A DNA stretch of 21,673 nucleotides from JBCDGZ01 sp038750655. GTDB taxonomy: Bacteria; Bacteroidota; Bacteroidia; Chitinophagales; Saprospiraceae. Shown here piece by piece: positions 7,212 through 13,980 of the stretch (positions within the stretch are counted from its first letter, which is position 1; each line of letters opens with the position of its first letter). Where the stretch lies: the NCBI GenBank assembly GCA_038750655.1, contig JBCDGZ010000130.1:1-21673 (forward strand), in the 5' to 3' direction. A program made the position numbers and the translations under genes. The notes beneath the pieces were generated by a model. The model searched no databases. It was given only the letters and a program-made list of their open reading frames with translations, and was not told the DNA's origin.

Positions 7212-9617
7212 ATGAAAAGGATCTATCGATTTTTCGTCAAAAAATATCCTCGCCTCAGCGGTACCCTACTTTTGGTGCTGCTGATCGCCTACTGGCTCTG
7301 CCTACCCAATCCCCTATTCAAAGACCCTACCTGCATGGTGATTGAAGACCGCGAAGGCCAGCTGCTCGGTGCGCGCATCGCCGCCGACGGCCAATGGCGC
7401 TTCCCCCACCAGACCGAGATACCTGATAAATTTGCCCAAGCCATCATTGCCTTCGAAGACAAACGCTTTTACCGACACATCGGTGTTGACTTATGGGCCA
7501 TTCTACGGGCTGTCCGCCAAAACCTCAGCCAGGGACGCATTGTTAGTGGAGGCAGCACCCTGAGCATGCAAGTCATCCGGCTAGCTCGCAAGGGGCAAGG
7601 GCGCACCCTCTACGAAAAAGTCATTGAGGCGATACAAGCCACTCGGCTGGAATTGCGCTACAGCAAAGCCGACATCCTGGCCTTCTACGCCTCCCACGCT
7701 CCCTTCGGCGGCAATGTCGTCGGCCTCGACGCGGCGGCCTGGCGCTACTACGGCAAAAAGCCAGCACTGCTCTCCTGGGCCGAAGCCGCTACCCTGGCCG
7801 TCCTACCCAACAGCCCCTCGCTCATCCATCCCGGCCGCAACCGCAGCGCCCTGCTCAACAAACGCAACCGTCTCCTCCTGCGGCTACACCAGCAGGGGCA
7901 ACTCGATCAGCTCAGCTACGAGCTGGCCCTCGAAGAACCCCTACCCGATCAACCGCTGCCTCTCCCCCGCCTCGCTCCGCACCTCCTGGATCGGGCCTAC
8001 ACCGAGCAATTCCGCGGCCAGCAAAACAAAGCCACCCGGCTGCGCAGTAGCCTCTCCCGCGACTTGCAGGAGCAAAGCCAAAACATCGCGGCGCGTCACC
8101 ACCGGCAGCTGGCCGGCAATGGCATTCATAACCTGGCCATTCTGGTCATGGAAGTCGAAAGTGGGCAGGTGCTGGCCTACGTAGGTAATGCCCCAGGTAC
8201 CGGAGCAGCGCACGGCGAAGCCGTAGACATCATCAAAGCCCCCCGCAGTACTGGCAGCATTCTCAAACCCTTTCTGTACGCTATGATGCAGGAAGAAGGC
8301 GAGCTGTTGCCCAACAGCCTCGTCCCCGATATTCCAACCTACCTCAACGGCTACCGCCCCGAAAATTTCCACCAAAGCTACGACGGCCGAGTCCCCGCTC
8401 AGCGCGCACTGATTCGCTCGCTGAATGTACCAATGGTGCATATGCTGCAACAGTATGGTCTAGAGAAATTTCACTCCCGACTCCGACGTCTTGGCTTCAC
8501 CAGCTTCAACAAACCGCCCGAGCACTACGGCCTTTCGATTATCTTGGGGGGTGGGGAGGCCAGTTTGTGGGAAATCACCAGCGCCTACGCCAGCATGGGC
8601 CGCAGCCTGCGACATTTTTATCCCTACGATGGCCGCTACGATAAAAACGATTTTCGGATGGCTGACTACAGCTATCAGGCGGCCCCTCCGAAGGTCGACC
8701 GGCAGGCCCTCGACCCGCAGCCGCTTCAACTCTCTGCCGCTGCCAGCTGGCTGGCCTTCCGGGCTATGCAGAAGGTCGAGCGCCCCAACTCGCAAGGGGA
8801 GTGGCAGTATTTCCGCTCTAGCCAGCGTATAGCTTGGAAGACCGGCACCAGCTTTGGCTTTCGGGATGCCTGGGCGGTGGGGCTGACGGCGGATTATGCC
8901 GTAGGAGTCTGGGTGGGGAACGCCGATGGTGAAGGCCGACCGGGCTTGGTGGGGGTACAGGCCGCCGCTCCGGTGCTGTTTGATGTTTTTGCCCAACTGC
9001 CTTCGGGCGATTGGTTTGAGCAGCCCTTCGATGAGATGCGGCGTATTCCGGTGTGTAAGCAGAGTGGCTATCGTGCCCTGGCGCTTTGCGAAGCGGACAG
9101 CCTCTGGGTCGCCGAGGCGGGCCTGAAAGTCGGGGCCTGCCCCTTCCACAAGCTGGTGCACCTGGATGCGACGGAGCAGTGGCAGGTTAATAGCGATTGT
9201 GAGGCCCCTTCGACGATGGTACACCGCCCCTGGTTTGTACTGCCCGCAGTAGAGGAGCATTATTATAAGAGCCAAGACCCTAATTACGAGCCGCTTCCGC
9301 CCTTTCGCCCGGATTGCCGGGGCAGCCTCCTCGCTGGGGAGGACCGCCAACCCATGCAGTTTATCTACCCCACCCAATCCACCAAGATCATGGTCCCGGT
9401 CGACCTCAACGGCCAACGCAGCAAGACGGTCTTCAAAATCGCTCACCGCGATCCAGCAACCAAGGTCCACTGGCACTTGGACGAAGAATATGTCGGCAGT
9501 ACCCAGCATTTCCATCACCTCGAGCTGGACCCACCCGAAGGCCAACATTGGCTAACCTTAGTTGATGATAAGGGCTACGAAATTAAGCAGCGATTTGAAA
9601 TTATTGATCGGCAATAA
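7212..9617 (+). CDS. pbpC: Penicillin-binding protein 1C, bifunctional glycosyltransferase/transpeptidase
   Basis: An 801-residue class A PBP of the 1C type. It has a short cytoplasmic basic N-terminus, one membrane segment (about 17-33), a GT51 glycosyltransferase domain (about 45-240, with FEDKRFYRHIG containing catalytic E82, and the second motif GGSTLSMQVIRL), then a penicillin-binding transpeptidase domain with SxxK (S349-K352 in STGSILKP), SLN (403-405) and KTGT (543-546). The C-terminus (about 700-800) fits the BiPBP_C beta domain found on PBP1C. The enzyme polymerises and cross-links peptidoglycan in the periplasm. PBP1C genes are often next to a yfhM-type alpha-2-macroglobulin gene; none is seen here. 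All catalytic motifs look intact. The gene is noticeably more G+C-rich than its flanks. Confidence 0.95.
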   Translation: MKRIYRFFVKKYPRLSGTLLLVLLIAYWLCLPNPLFKDPTCMVIEDREGQLLGARIAADGQWRFPHQTEIPDKFAQAIIAFEDKRFYRHIGVDLWAILRAVRQNLSQGRIVSGGSTLSMQVIRLARKGQGRTLYEKVIEAIQATRLELRYSKADILAFYASHAPFGGNVVGLDAAAWRYYGKKPALLSWAEAATLAVLPNSPSLIHPGRNRSALLNKRNRLLLRLHQQGQLDQLSYELALEEPLPDQPLPLPRLAPHLLDRAYTEQFRGQQNKATRLRSSLSRDLQEQSQNIAARHHRQLAGNGIHNLAILVMEVESGQVLAYVGNAPGTGAAHGEAVDIIKAPRSTGSILKPFLYAMMQEEGELLPNSLVPDIPTYLNGYRPENFHQSYDGRVPAQRALIRSLNVPMVHMLQQYGLEKFHSRLRRLGFTSFNKPPEHYGLSIILGGGEASLWEITSAYASMGRSLRHFYPYDGRYDKNDFRMADYSYQAAPPKVDRQALDPQPLQLSAAASWLAFRAMQKVERPNSQGEWQYFRSSQRIAWKTGTSFGFRDAWAVGLTADYAVGVWVGNADGEGRPGLVGVQAAAPVLFDVFAQLPSGDWFEQPFDEMRRIPVCKQSGYRALALCEADSLWVAEAGLKVGACPFHKLVHLDATEQWQVNSDCEAPSTMVHRPWFVLPAVEEHYYKSQDPNYEPLPPFRPDCRGSLLAGEDRQPMQFIYPTQSTKIMVPVDLNGQRSKTVFKIAHRDPATKVHWHLDEEYVGSTQHFHHLELDPPEGQHWLTLVDDKGYEIKQRFEIIDRQ

Positions 9618-9780
9618 CAAAAATCTCCTACATTCGGAGGCTGTTGAATGTAGGAGAGACTAAACATACTATGAGAAAACTACACAACTGCAATATAGAA
9701 GGATTTATTATAATATGAAATCCCCTTTTATGTAATGGAGACCTATTCCCCCCTACTGGTTGCTCTGCCTTAGAAAGTGG
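9618..9780 (+). repeat. Hairpin-MRKL repeat, copy R1
   Basis: This copy begins right after the pbpC stop. It holds an A-rich run, a perfect 12-bp stem (9624-9635 with 9646-9657, TCTCCTACATTC) and the block AAACATACTATGAGAAAACT. That block opens a 15-codon frame (9671-9718, starting MRKL). A more diverged tail follows (TATGAAA.CCC...TTTA.GTA.TGG, then CTACTGGT..GC...TTAG.AAG.GG) that aligns with R2. The tiny frame is probably not a functional gene. Confidence 0.75.
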
Positions 9781-9982
9781 TTTTCTCCCTCGCATTAAAA
9801 ACTTCTATTATACATTTTTCCCCTTATTCAACCGCTCCCCAGCAAAACCCCTCCGCTTTCTAATTCGACGTTGGGTTTATACTATTCTTGGCAGCAAATT
9901 TGTTATATGATGAAAATATAATATTTGTTTTACTCTTCGTAACCATTTCAGGAAATACATTTGAGGGCTTGTTGGGAGGTTG

Positions 9983-10235
9983 ATGCCTTTGGCATTTTGG
10001 TGGACGCCCGCCTGCCGGTCGGCAGGGTAGACGGTAGACGGTAGACGGCGAACGTAGCAATATGTATTAGGTTGCGAGCTCCGCACTTTTTAAGTCTCAC
10101 TTCGTTCACCTTATCCTCTCTGACCGTAACCCTATTGCGCCGAAGGCGCTAAACCGGCCGGCCGTCAACCGTCAACCAAGGCACCGCAGGGTGCCCGACC
10201 GTCAACCGTAAGCACCGCAGGTGCCACCGGAGGTC
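9983..10235. repeat. Cluster of REP-like mini-hairpins and short tandem repeats
   Basis: Several tiny perfect palindromes lie in about 250 bp: ATGCC-TTT-GGCAT (9983-9995), CCTGCCG-GT-CGGCAGG (10011-10026), GCGCC-GAA-GGCGC (10137-10149), GGCACC-GCAG-GGTGCC (10180-10195) and GCACC-GCA-GGTGC (10212-10224). Between them are three head-to-tail copies of GTAGACG (about 10028-10048), CCGTCAACCGTCAACC (10162-10177) and CCGTCAACCGT (10199-10209). The two tandem sets are roughly inverted relative to each other (CCGTCTAC against CCGTCAAC). No protein-like ORF crosses the cluster. Confidence 0.7.
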
Positions 10236-10253
10236 CTCAGACGTGAAAGGCGC

Positions 10254-10296
10254 AAAAAAAAATTCCTACATCTCAGAAGGGAAAAAGATGTAGGAA
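10254..10296 (-). terminator. Terminator-like hairpin of R2, reverse strand
   Basis: Read on the reverse strand, the 11-bp stem (10296-10263) is followed directly by nine U (10262-10254). This is the textbook form of an intrinsic terminator for leftward transcription. Confidence 0.5.
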
Positions 10297-10415
10297 AATT
10301 AAACATACTATGAGAAAACTTTTACTAAGATACGGTCAAATAGCTGTTTTATAAACCTACATTTAGGGAGTGGGTCGGCTGCTATGGCTACTGGTGCCTA
10401 TTCTTTAGGAAGCGG
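10254..10415 (+). repeat. Hairpin-MRKL repeat, copy R2
   Basis: A run of nine A (10254-10262) precedes an 11-bp stem (TTCCTACATCT 10263-10273 with AGATGTAGGAA 10286-10296) and the block shared by all copies, AAACATACTATGAGAAAACT. ATG 10310 opens a 14-codon frame (MRKLLLRYGQIAVL) closed at 10354. The tail TATAAACCTACATTTAGGGA aligns with R1 and R3. Confidence 0.78.
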
Positions 10416-10475
10416 TCGGGTCATTTCGGAGGGAATGGTACATTTCGGGCAGGAAACGGTCTGAGAGCAATCGGG

Positions 10476-10517
10476 AAAAAAAGTCCCTGCATCTCAGGAG
10501 GGAGCAAGATGCAGGAA
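10476..10517 (-). terminator. Likely terminator of the kinase gene (R3 hairpin, reverse strand)
   Basis: On the reverse strand the R3 stem is followed by seven U (10482-10476). It lies about 130 nt beyond the kinase stop codon at 10646, in the right orientation to end that transcript. Confidence 0.5.
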
Positions 10518-10600
10518 GATTAAACAAACATACTATGAGAAAACTATTCTCAATATATGCAATATTTTTTCTATATGAAAACCTCGTTTAGGTAGTGGGG
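10476..10600 (+). repeat. Hairpin-MRKL repeat, copy R3
   Basis: Seven A (10476-10482) precede a stem with a 9-bp perfect core (CCTGCATCT 10486-10494 with AGATGCAGG 10507-10515), a 12-nt loop as in R2, and the shared AAACATACTATGAGAAAACT block after a 4-base AAAC duplication. ATG 10535 opens an 18-codon frame (MRKLFSIYAIFFLYENLV) closed at 10591. The frame reads like the start of a signal peptide. The tail TATGAAAACCTCGTTTAGGT matches R2. Confidence 0.78.
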
Positions 10601-10645
10601 AAGAATCAGCTTTGACTGGCAGGTTTGAGCTAGTGAACGGCAGAA

Positions 10646-12577
10646 TTAATCCAAGTTTTGCTTCTTTTGGATGATTTCGATAGGGATTTGTATCTCGACT
10701 CGGGTGCCAATGCCGACGTCCGTTTTATCCTCTAATAGATCGACTGTCTTCACAAAAACCCCTTTTCTTTTGGTCTTATTCAGAATTTCCAGTCGCTTTT
10801 CGGTGATCAAGGTGCCTTTGGAGCGGTGATTCAGCCCCCGGGGGTCCTGACGACGCAGTTCTTCGGCGCGCTTGCGGCCAATGCCGTTGTCTTCGACGAT
10901 GCAGAGGATGGTGTATTCGTCTTGGAGGAAAAAGGAGAGCTTGATCAATCCGTTTTTCTTTTGCCGCAGACCGTGCTCAATGGCGTTTTCCACGTAGGGC
11001 TGGACGATCATAGTAGGGACGCCCATGATGTCCTCCTCGATCTCATCATCTACCGAAATCTCGTAATTCAGAATGGCTTCGAAGCGCAGTTTTTGATTGA
11101 TAAAAAGGTAATCTTCGAGAAATTCTACTTCCTTTTCTAGCGAGATGATCTCCATATCCGAGTAGTCGAGGCTTTGGCGCATCAGCTTGGCAAATTTAGC
11201 CAGGTATTTGGCGGCAGAGGCCACTTCGTTGGAGGTGATGTAGTTTTGGATAGAATTCAGGGCATTGTACATAAAATGCGGGTTCATCTGGGCCCGCAGG
11301 GCCTTGAGCTGCAATTCGGTGGCTTGGAGACGCAGCAGCTCCGCTTCTTGCTTCTTTTTCTCGGCCTCGTACTTGACTTCCAACTCCAAAAGCATCCGAC
11401 GATTGACCTCCTCGACATAGCGTTCGCCCATCTCATCGTGGAGCAACTGGTATTCATAGGCATTCTTATAATCCTCTAATTCAGCGTAGAAGGCAGCAAT
11501 ATCTTTGCAAACGCTGGACAGCTGCTTATAGTCGTTTTTAATCTTGGCGTATTCAAAGGCATTGACAAAATGCTTCATCGCCCGCTTTTTGCGACCTAGG
11601 GCAGCATAGAGGCGGGCCTTCCAGTTTTCGATTACAGAAAAATTGCTGTAATCCTCCTCCGATTTCTCTTTGTAGAGGTGTTCGGCGCGGTGATAGAGTT
11701 TTAGGGCATCCTGGTATTTCTTTTTGTTGAAATAGAGGTAACCCAGGTTGGCGTAGGCCGCAGCGCGGGCGTTCTGGCTGATGTCATCCGTGATGCCAAT
11801 GGCTTTTTGGAAAAAGCCTTCGGCGCTCTCGTCGTCTTGCAGGGCCATGTAGGCATTGCCGATATTGAGGTAGTGCCAGGAGAGGCGCGTTCGCATGCCA
11901 ATCGACTCGCACATATTGACCACCTTGAGGTAAGCCCGTACGCTTTTCTCAATATCATCATTCATCTGATAAACCCTTCCCAATCCACTCACGATGAGGG
12001 TCTGGAAATAGTAGTCCTTGAGGGAGAGTTCATGGGACAATAAATCAATCTGTTTTTCGGCCTCTAAGAGCAGTTCAATCGCTTTAGCATAGTTGGCATA
12101 GTGCAGGTTCAAAAAGCCCTCTCGTGCCGTTATACGGGCTGCTAGCTGCCGATCAGGAAAGACTTCCAACTGCTTGGAGGCCTTATCGAGATAAGTCATG
12201 GCCAAATCCATCTCATCGAGATTCATGCAGGTGCCAGCGTAGTCGATATACAACTCCGCCTGCTGCTTCACATCCCCCCTATCCTCCACAATATCGATGG
12301 CCTCTTTGAAGTGCATTTCGGAGAGATAATAATTATAGAGCTGGTTCTCTATGAGGGCCGTATTGATGTGGTAATTGAGCTGAAAATCGGGTTGAGGATC
12401 TTTTTTGAGAATTTCCAACTGCTGGGCCAGCAGGCGCTGGGCTTTGCGTACATCCGTAAAAGCATAGTGGCTCGCCATCTGATCCAGAAGAATCAGGCGC
12501 TGTTTATCGTCCTTTTGCCGATCCAGCTGCGCCTCAAGCCGTTTGAGGGTTGCCTCTTTAGTGATGGTGCCAATCAT
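10646..12577 (-). CDS. Cytosolic TPR sensor histidine kinase, LytS/YehU (His_kinase) type
   Basis: A 643-residue sensor kinase. Residues about 10-370 are helical tetratricopeptide repeats (for example LNIGNAYMALQDDESAEGFF and ANLGYLYFNKKKYQDALKLY). A charged coiled coil (about 385-428) leads into the LytS-type phosphoacceptor segment LRAQMNPHFMYNALNSIQ with H434. The HATPase domain has the N box VENAIEHGL (N531), a G1 box EDNGIG (562-567) and a GIGTRVEI G2 box (622-629). No signal peptide or membrane segment is visible, whereas many TPR-LytS kinases of this phylum have a membrane helix before the coiled coil; this one should act in the cytoplasm and sense an internal ligand or partner. The expected partner is the LytTR regulator at 13063-13824. 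The two genes are separated by the GG-leader peptide gene, and a terminator hairpin lies just upstream of this gene. Confidence 0.92.
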   Translation of the reverse strand: MIGTITKEATLKRLEAQLDRQKDDKQRLILLDQMASHYAFTDVRKAQRLLAQQLEILKKDPQPDFQLNYHINTALIENQLYNYYLSEMHFKEAIDIVEDRGDVKQQAELYIDYAGTCMNLDEMDLAMTYLDKASKQLEVFPDRQLAARITAREGFLNLHYANYAKAIELLLEAEKQIDLLSHELSLKDYYFQTLIVSGLGRVYQMNDDIEKSVRAYLKVVNMCESIGMRTRLSWHYLNIGNAYMALQDDESAEGFFQKAIGITDDISQNARAAAYANLGYLYFNKKKYQDALKLYHRAEHLYKEKSEEDYSNFSVIENWKARLYAALGRKKRAMKHFVNAFEYAKIKNDYKQLSSVCKDIAAFYAELEDYKNAYEYQLLHDEMGERYVEEVNRRMLLELEVKYEAEKKKQEAELLRLQATELQLKALRAQMNPHFMYNALNSIQNYITSNEVASAAKYLAKFAKLMRQSLDYSDMEIISLEKEVEFLEDYLFINQKLRFEAILNYEISVDDEIEEDIMGVPTMIVQPYVENAIEHGLRQKKNGLIKLSFFLQDEYTILCIVEDNGIGRKRAEELRRQDPRGLNHRSKGTLITEKRLEILNKTKRKGVFVKTVDLLEDKTDVGIGTRVEIQIPIEIIQKKQNLD

Positions 12578-12593
12578 TTCTAGTAGCTAACGC

Positions 12594-12624
12594 AAAAAGG
12601 CTACATTTTTGTAAAAATGCAGCC
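12594..12624 (-). terminator. Intrinsic terminator/attenuator between peptide gene and kinase gene
   Basis: On the reverse strand GGCTGCATTTTT-AC-AAAAATGTAGCC (12624-12599) forms a 12-bp stem with one G-T pair, followed by UUUUU (12598-12594). It starts 34 nt after the peptide stop and ends 16 nt before the kinase ATG. It would end most peptide transcripts and let only read-through reach the kinase, unless the kinase has its own promoter. Confidence 0.75.
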
Positions 12625-12658
12625 CTGGTATTTTAGAGTAAATACGATTCGATATTAT

Positions 12659-12805
12659 CTACTGCGGGACGATGCCGCCGCAGCTTCCTTTCCACCTGAT
12701 CTTGCCTTTGGCTTTACCTCCGATCAAGTGGTTCATGTCATCTTTCTTGATGATCTGTAGATCATTCTTTAAGTCTGTGAGACTCTTTCTTACTTTTTTT
12801 CCCAT
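12659..12805 (-). CDS. Double-glycine-leader small peptide (bacteriocin/RiPP- or pheromone-type precursor)
   Basis: A 48-residue frame, ATG at 12805-12803 to TAG at 12661-12659. The leader ends MNHLIGG at residues 24-30, with the hydrophobic spacing of GG leaders recognised by C39-peptidase ABC exporters: L at -15, I at -12, acidic D at -8, M at -7, L at -4, GG at -2/-1. The predicted mature part is KAKGKIRWKGSCGGIVPQ, an 18-residue cationic peptide (five basic, no acidic residues) with one Trp and one Cys. A -33/-7 promoter and a terminator bracket the gene. It sits between the LytTR regulator and the TPR-LytS kinase on the same strand. The closest described group is the Bacteroidota GG-type natural-product precursors; whether it is an antimicrobial, a modified peptide or a signal cannot be read from sequence. 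No exporter gene is in the window. Confidence 0.8.
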   Translation of the reverse strand: MGKKVRKSLTDLKNDLQIIKKDDMNHLIGGKAKGKIRWKGSCGGIVPQ

Positions 12806-12859
12806 AGCGTTTGCTATTTAGTGTTCAAGAATTTGGGACGTAACCTTCGTAATACTTTC

Positions 12860-12891
12860 TAAAGGTACAAAATAATTACTGACTTTCAAAA
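12860..12891 (-). promoter_or_regulatory. Promoter of the GG-leader peptide gene
   Basis: On the reverse strand TTTTG (12891-12887) and TACCTTTA (12867-12860) are separated by exactly 19 nt. This fits the Bacteroidota TTTG-N19-TAnnTTTG promoter with one mismatch in the last base. The predicted start is about 45-50 nt upstream of the ATG at 12805. Confidence 0.65.
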
Positions 12892-12923
12892 GCTAAATTT
12901 CAATTTCGGACTGCAAATTTAGC
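12892..12923. promoter_or_regulatory. Inverted repeat abutting the -33 box, candidate activator site
   Basis: GCTAAATTT (12892-12900) and AAATTTAGC (12915-12923) are a perfect 9-bp inverted repeat with a 14-nt spacer (23 bp centre to centre, about two helical turns). It ends exactly next to the -33 element of the peptide promoter, where class II activators usually bind. The LytTR regulator next door is an obvious candidate, but LytTR sites are more often direct repeats. The rest of 12806-13062 is A+T-rich with no gene. Confidence 0.5.
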
Positions 12924-13062
12924 CTCATAAGTTAATAGTTTAAATTATATCCTAATATGTAAATGTAGTATGATTATCAGCTAGATAGGTATCAAAAACG
13001 CTTCCAGTCGATTAAACATTTTTGAATCTCCTATATTATTTAACGTCACTTTAACTTCCCCA

Positions 13063-13824
13063 CTAAATCCCTTCTTGCAAGCGGCGCATTTGCTCCATAA
13101 AAGCAGGGCGTCTTCTTCTCGACACTTCGATCTTGATGCCATCATCCATCACGAGATACCCTCCATCTCCTTTGACGAATTTGCGCATATAATTCAAATT
13201 GATCAAGTGACTTTTATGTACCCGGTAAAAATTGACCCCAGAGAGCAATTCCTCGTAAGCCTTGATGGTCTTGGAAGCCGTGATTTTCTCTCCACTTTTG
13301 AGGTGAATATGGGTATAATTATCCTCTGCCTCACAACGAATGATGTCCTTGATGTTAATAAAATAAATACCATCCAAAGCAGAAATGCTCATTTTCTCGA
13401 AGGCATTCGGATTGTTGTAGTGTTGACTAAAAACCTCTAGTCTTTGGTTGATTTTATTGCCCTTATCGCTGCGAATACGGGCGACTGCCTCCTGCAACTC
13501 ATCGGGATCAATGGGTTTGATGATGAAGCCAATAGAGCTGTATTGACAGGCTTTGACCGCGAATTTCTCGTAGGCAGTCACGAAGATAATATCGAAGTTG
13601 ATATTCGGCAGTTGGTTGAGCAGTTGGAAGACTAGACCGTCCGGCAAATTAATATCCAAGAAAGCGACATCGGGGCGTACAGTTCCCTCTCGTAACAATT
13701 GTACCCCTTCTTCGACGCTTTTGGCTTCTCCGATGACGCTTACTTCTTCACAGTATTTGGACAGCAGATTCTTAAGATTGTTGATGCCTTTCAGCTCGTC
13801 CTCAACGATTACGGCATTGATCAT
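13063..13824 (-). CDS. LytTR-family response regulator
   Basis: A 253-residue two-domain regulator. Residues 1-120 are a receiver domain with acidic E8/D9, phosphoacceptor D57 in FLDINLP, T83 in FVTAYEKF and K103 in IIKPID. Residues about 143-247 are a LytTR DNA-binding domain (MSISALDGIYFINIKDIIRC, then NYTHIHLKSG, FYRVHKSHLINL and a basic tail SRRRRPAF). It should be phosphorylated by a LytS-type kinase and control promoters with LytTR sites. The likely partner is the kinase at 10646-12577 on the same strand, separated by the GG-leader peptide gene. A TAACTTTG -7 box and an 8-bp inverted repeat lie just upstream. Confidence 0.93.
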   Translation of the reverse strand: MINAVIVEDELKGINNLKNLLSKYCEEVSVIGEAKSVEEGVQLLREGTVRPDVAFLDINLPDGLVFQLLNQLPNINFDIIFVTAYEKFAVKACQYSSIGFIIKPIDPDELQEAVARIRSDKGNKINQRLEVFSQHYNNPNAFEKMSISALDGIYFINIKDIIRCEAEDNYTHIHLKSGEKITASKTIKAYEELLSGVNFYRVHKSHLINLNYMRKFVKGDGGYLVMDDGIKIEVSRRRRPAFMEQMRRLQEGI

Positions 13825-13841
13825 GTAGTTAATTTGTAATA

Positions 13842-13871
13842 GTCAGATAATATTTGCCTCTCCTATCTGAC
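13842..13871. promoter_or_regulatory. Inverted repeat in the regulator gene leader
   Basis: GTCAGATA (13842-13849) and TATCTGAC (13864-13871) are a perfect 8-bp inverted repeat with a 14-nt spacer. It lies between the -7 box and the regulator ATG, so it could be an operator for autoregulation or a leader hairpin. Confidence 0.45.
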
Positions 13872-13873
13872 AA

Positions 13874-13881
13874 CAAAGTTA
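13874..13881 (-). promoter_or_regulatory. -7 box of the LytTR regulator gene
   Basis: On the reverse strand 13881-13874 reads TAACTTTG, an exact TAnnTTTG match 50 nt before the ATG at 13824. No clear TTG is found at the -33 distance, which would fit an activator-dependent promoter. Confidence 0.5.
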
Positions 13882-13980
13882 GCAAAAAAGTGACATTAAG
13901 AAAAAATACCATATCAAAATCATTGATTAAGTAGGGCATAAGTAAGGGTTTTAAACACACTAAGCAGTCCTAAAATAGGA

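Noticed and set aside
8460..9548. 362-codon reverse-strand ORF inside pbpC
   Set aside because: It is a shadow of the G+C-rich pbpC coding frame. The + strand frame has all PBP catalytic motifs.
9860..10086. Short reverse-strand ORFs across the mini-hairpin cluster
   Set aside because: Their sequence is made of the palindromes and tandem repeats themselves, and two frames overlap in the same place.
9618..10600. Integron attC array or CRISPR interpretation of the three hairpin repeats
   Set aside because: Spacing is irregular (about 640 and 220 bp), there are no cassette ORFs, no integrase or cas genes, and no attC core sites. The stems lie at one end of a longer homologous unit.
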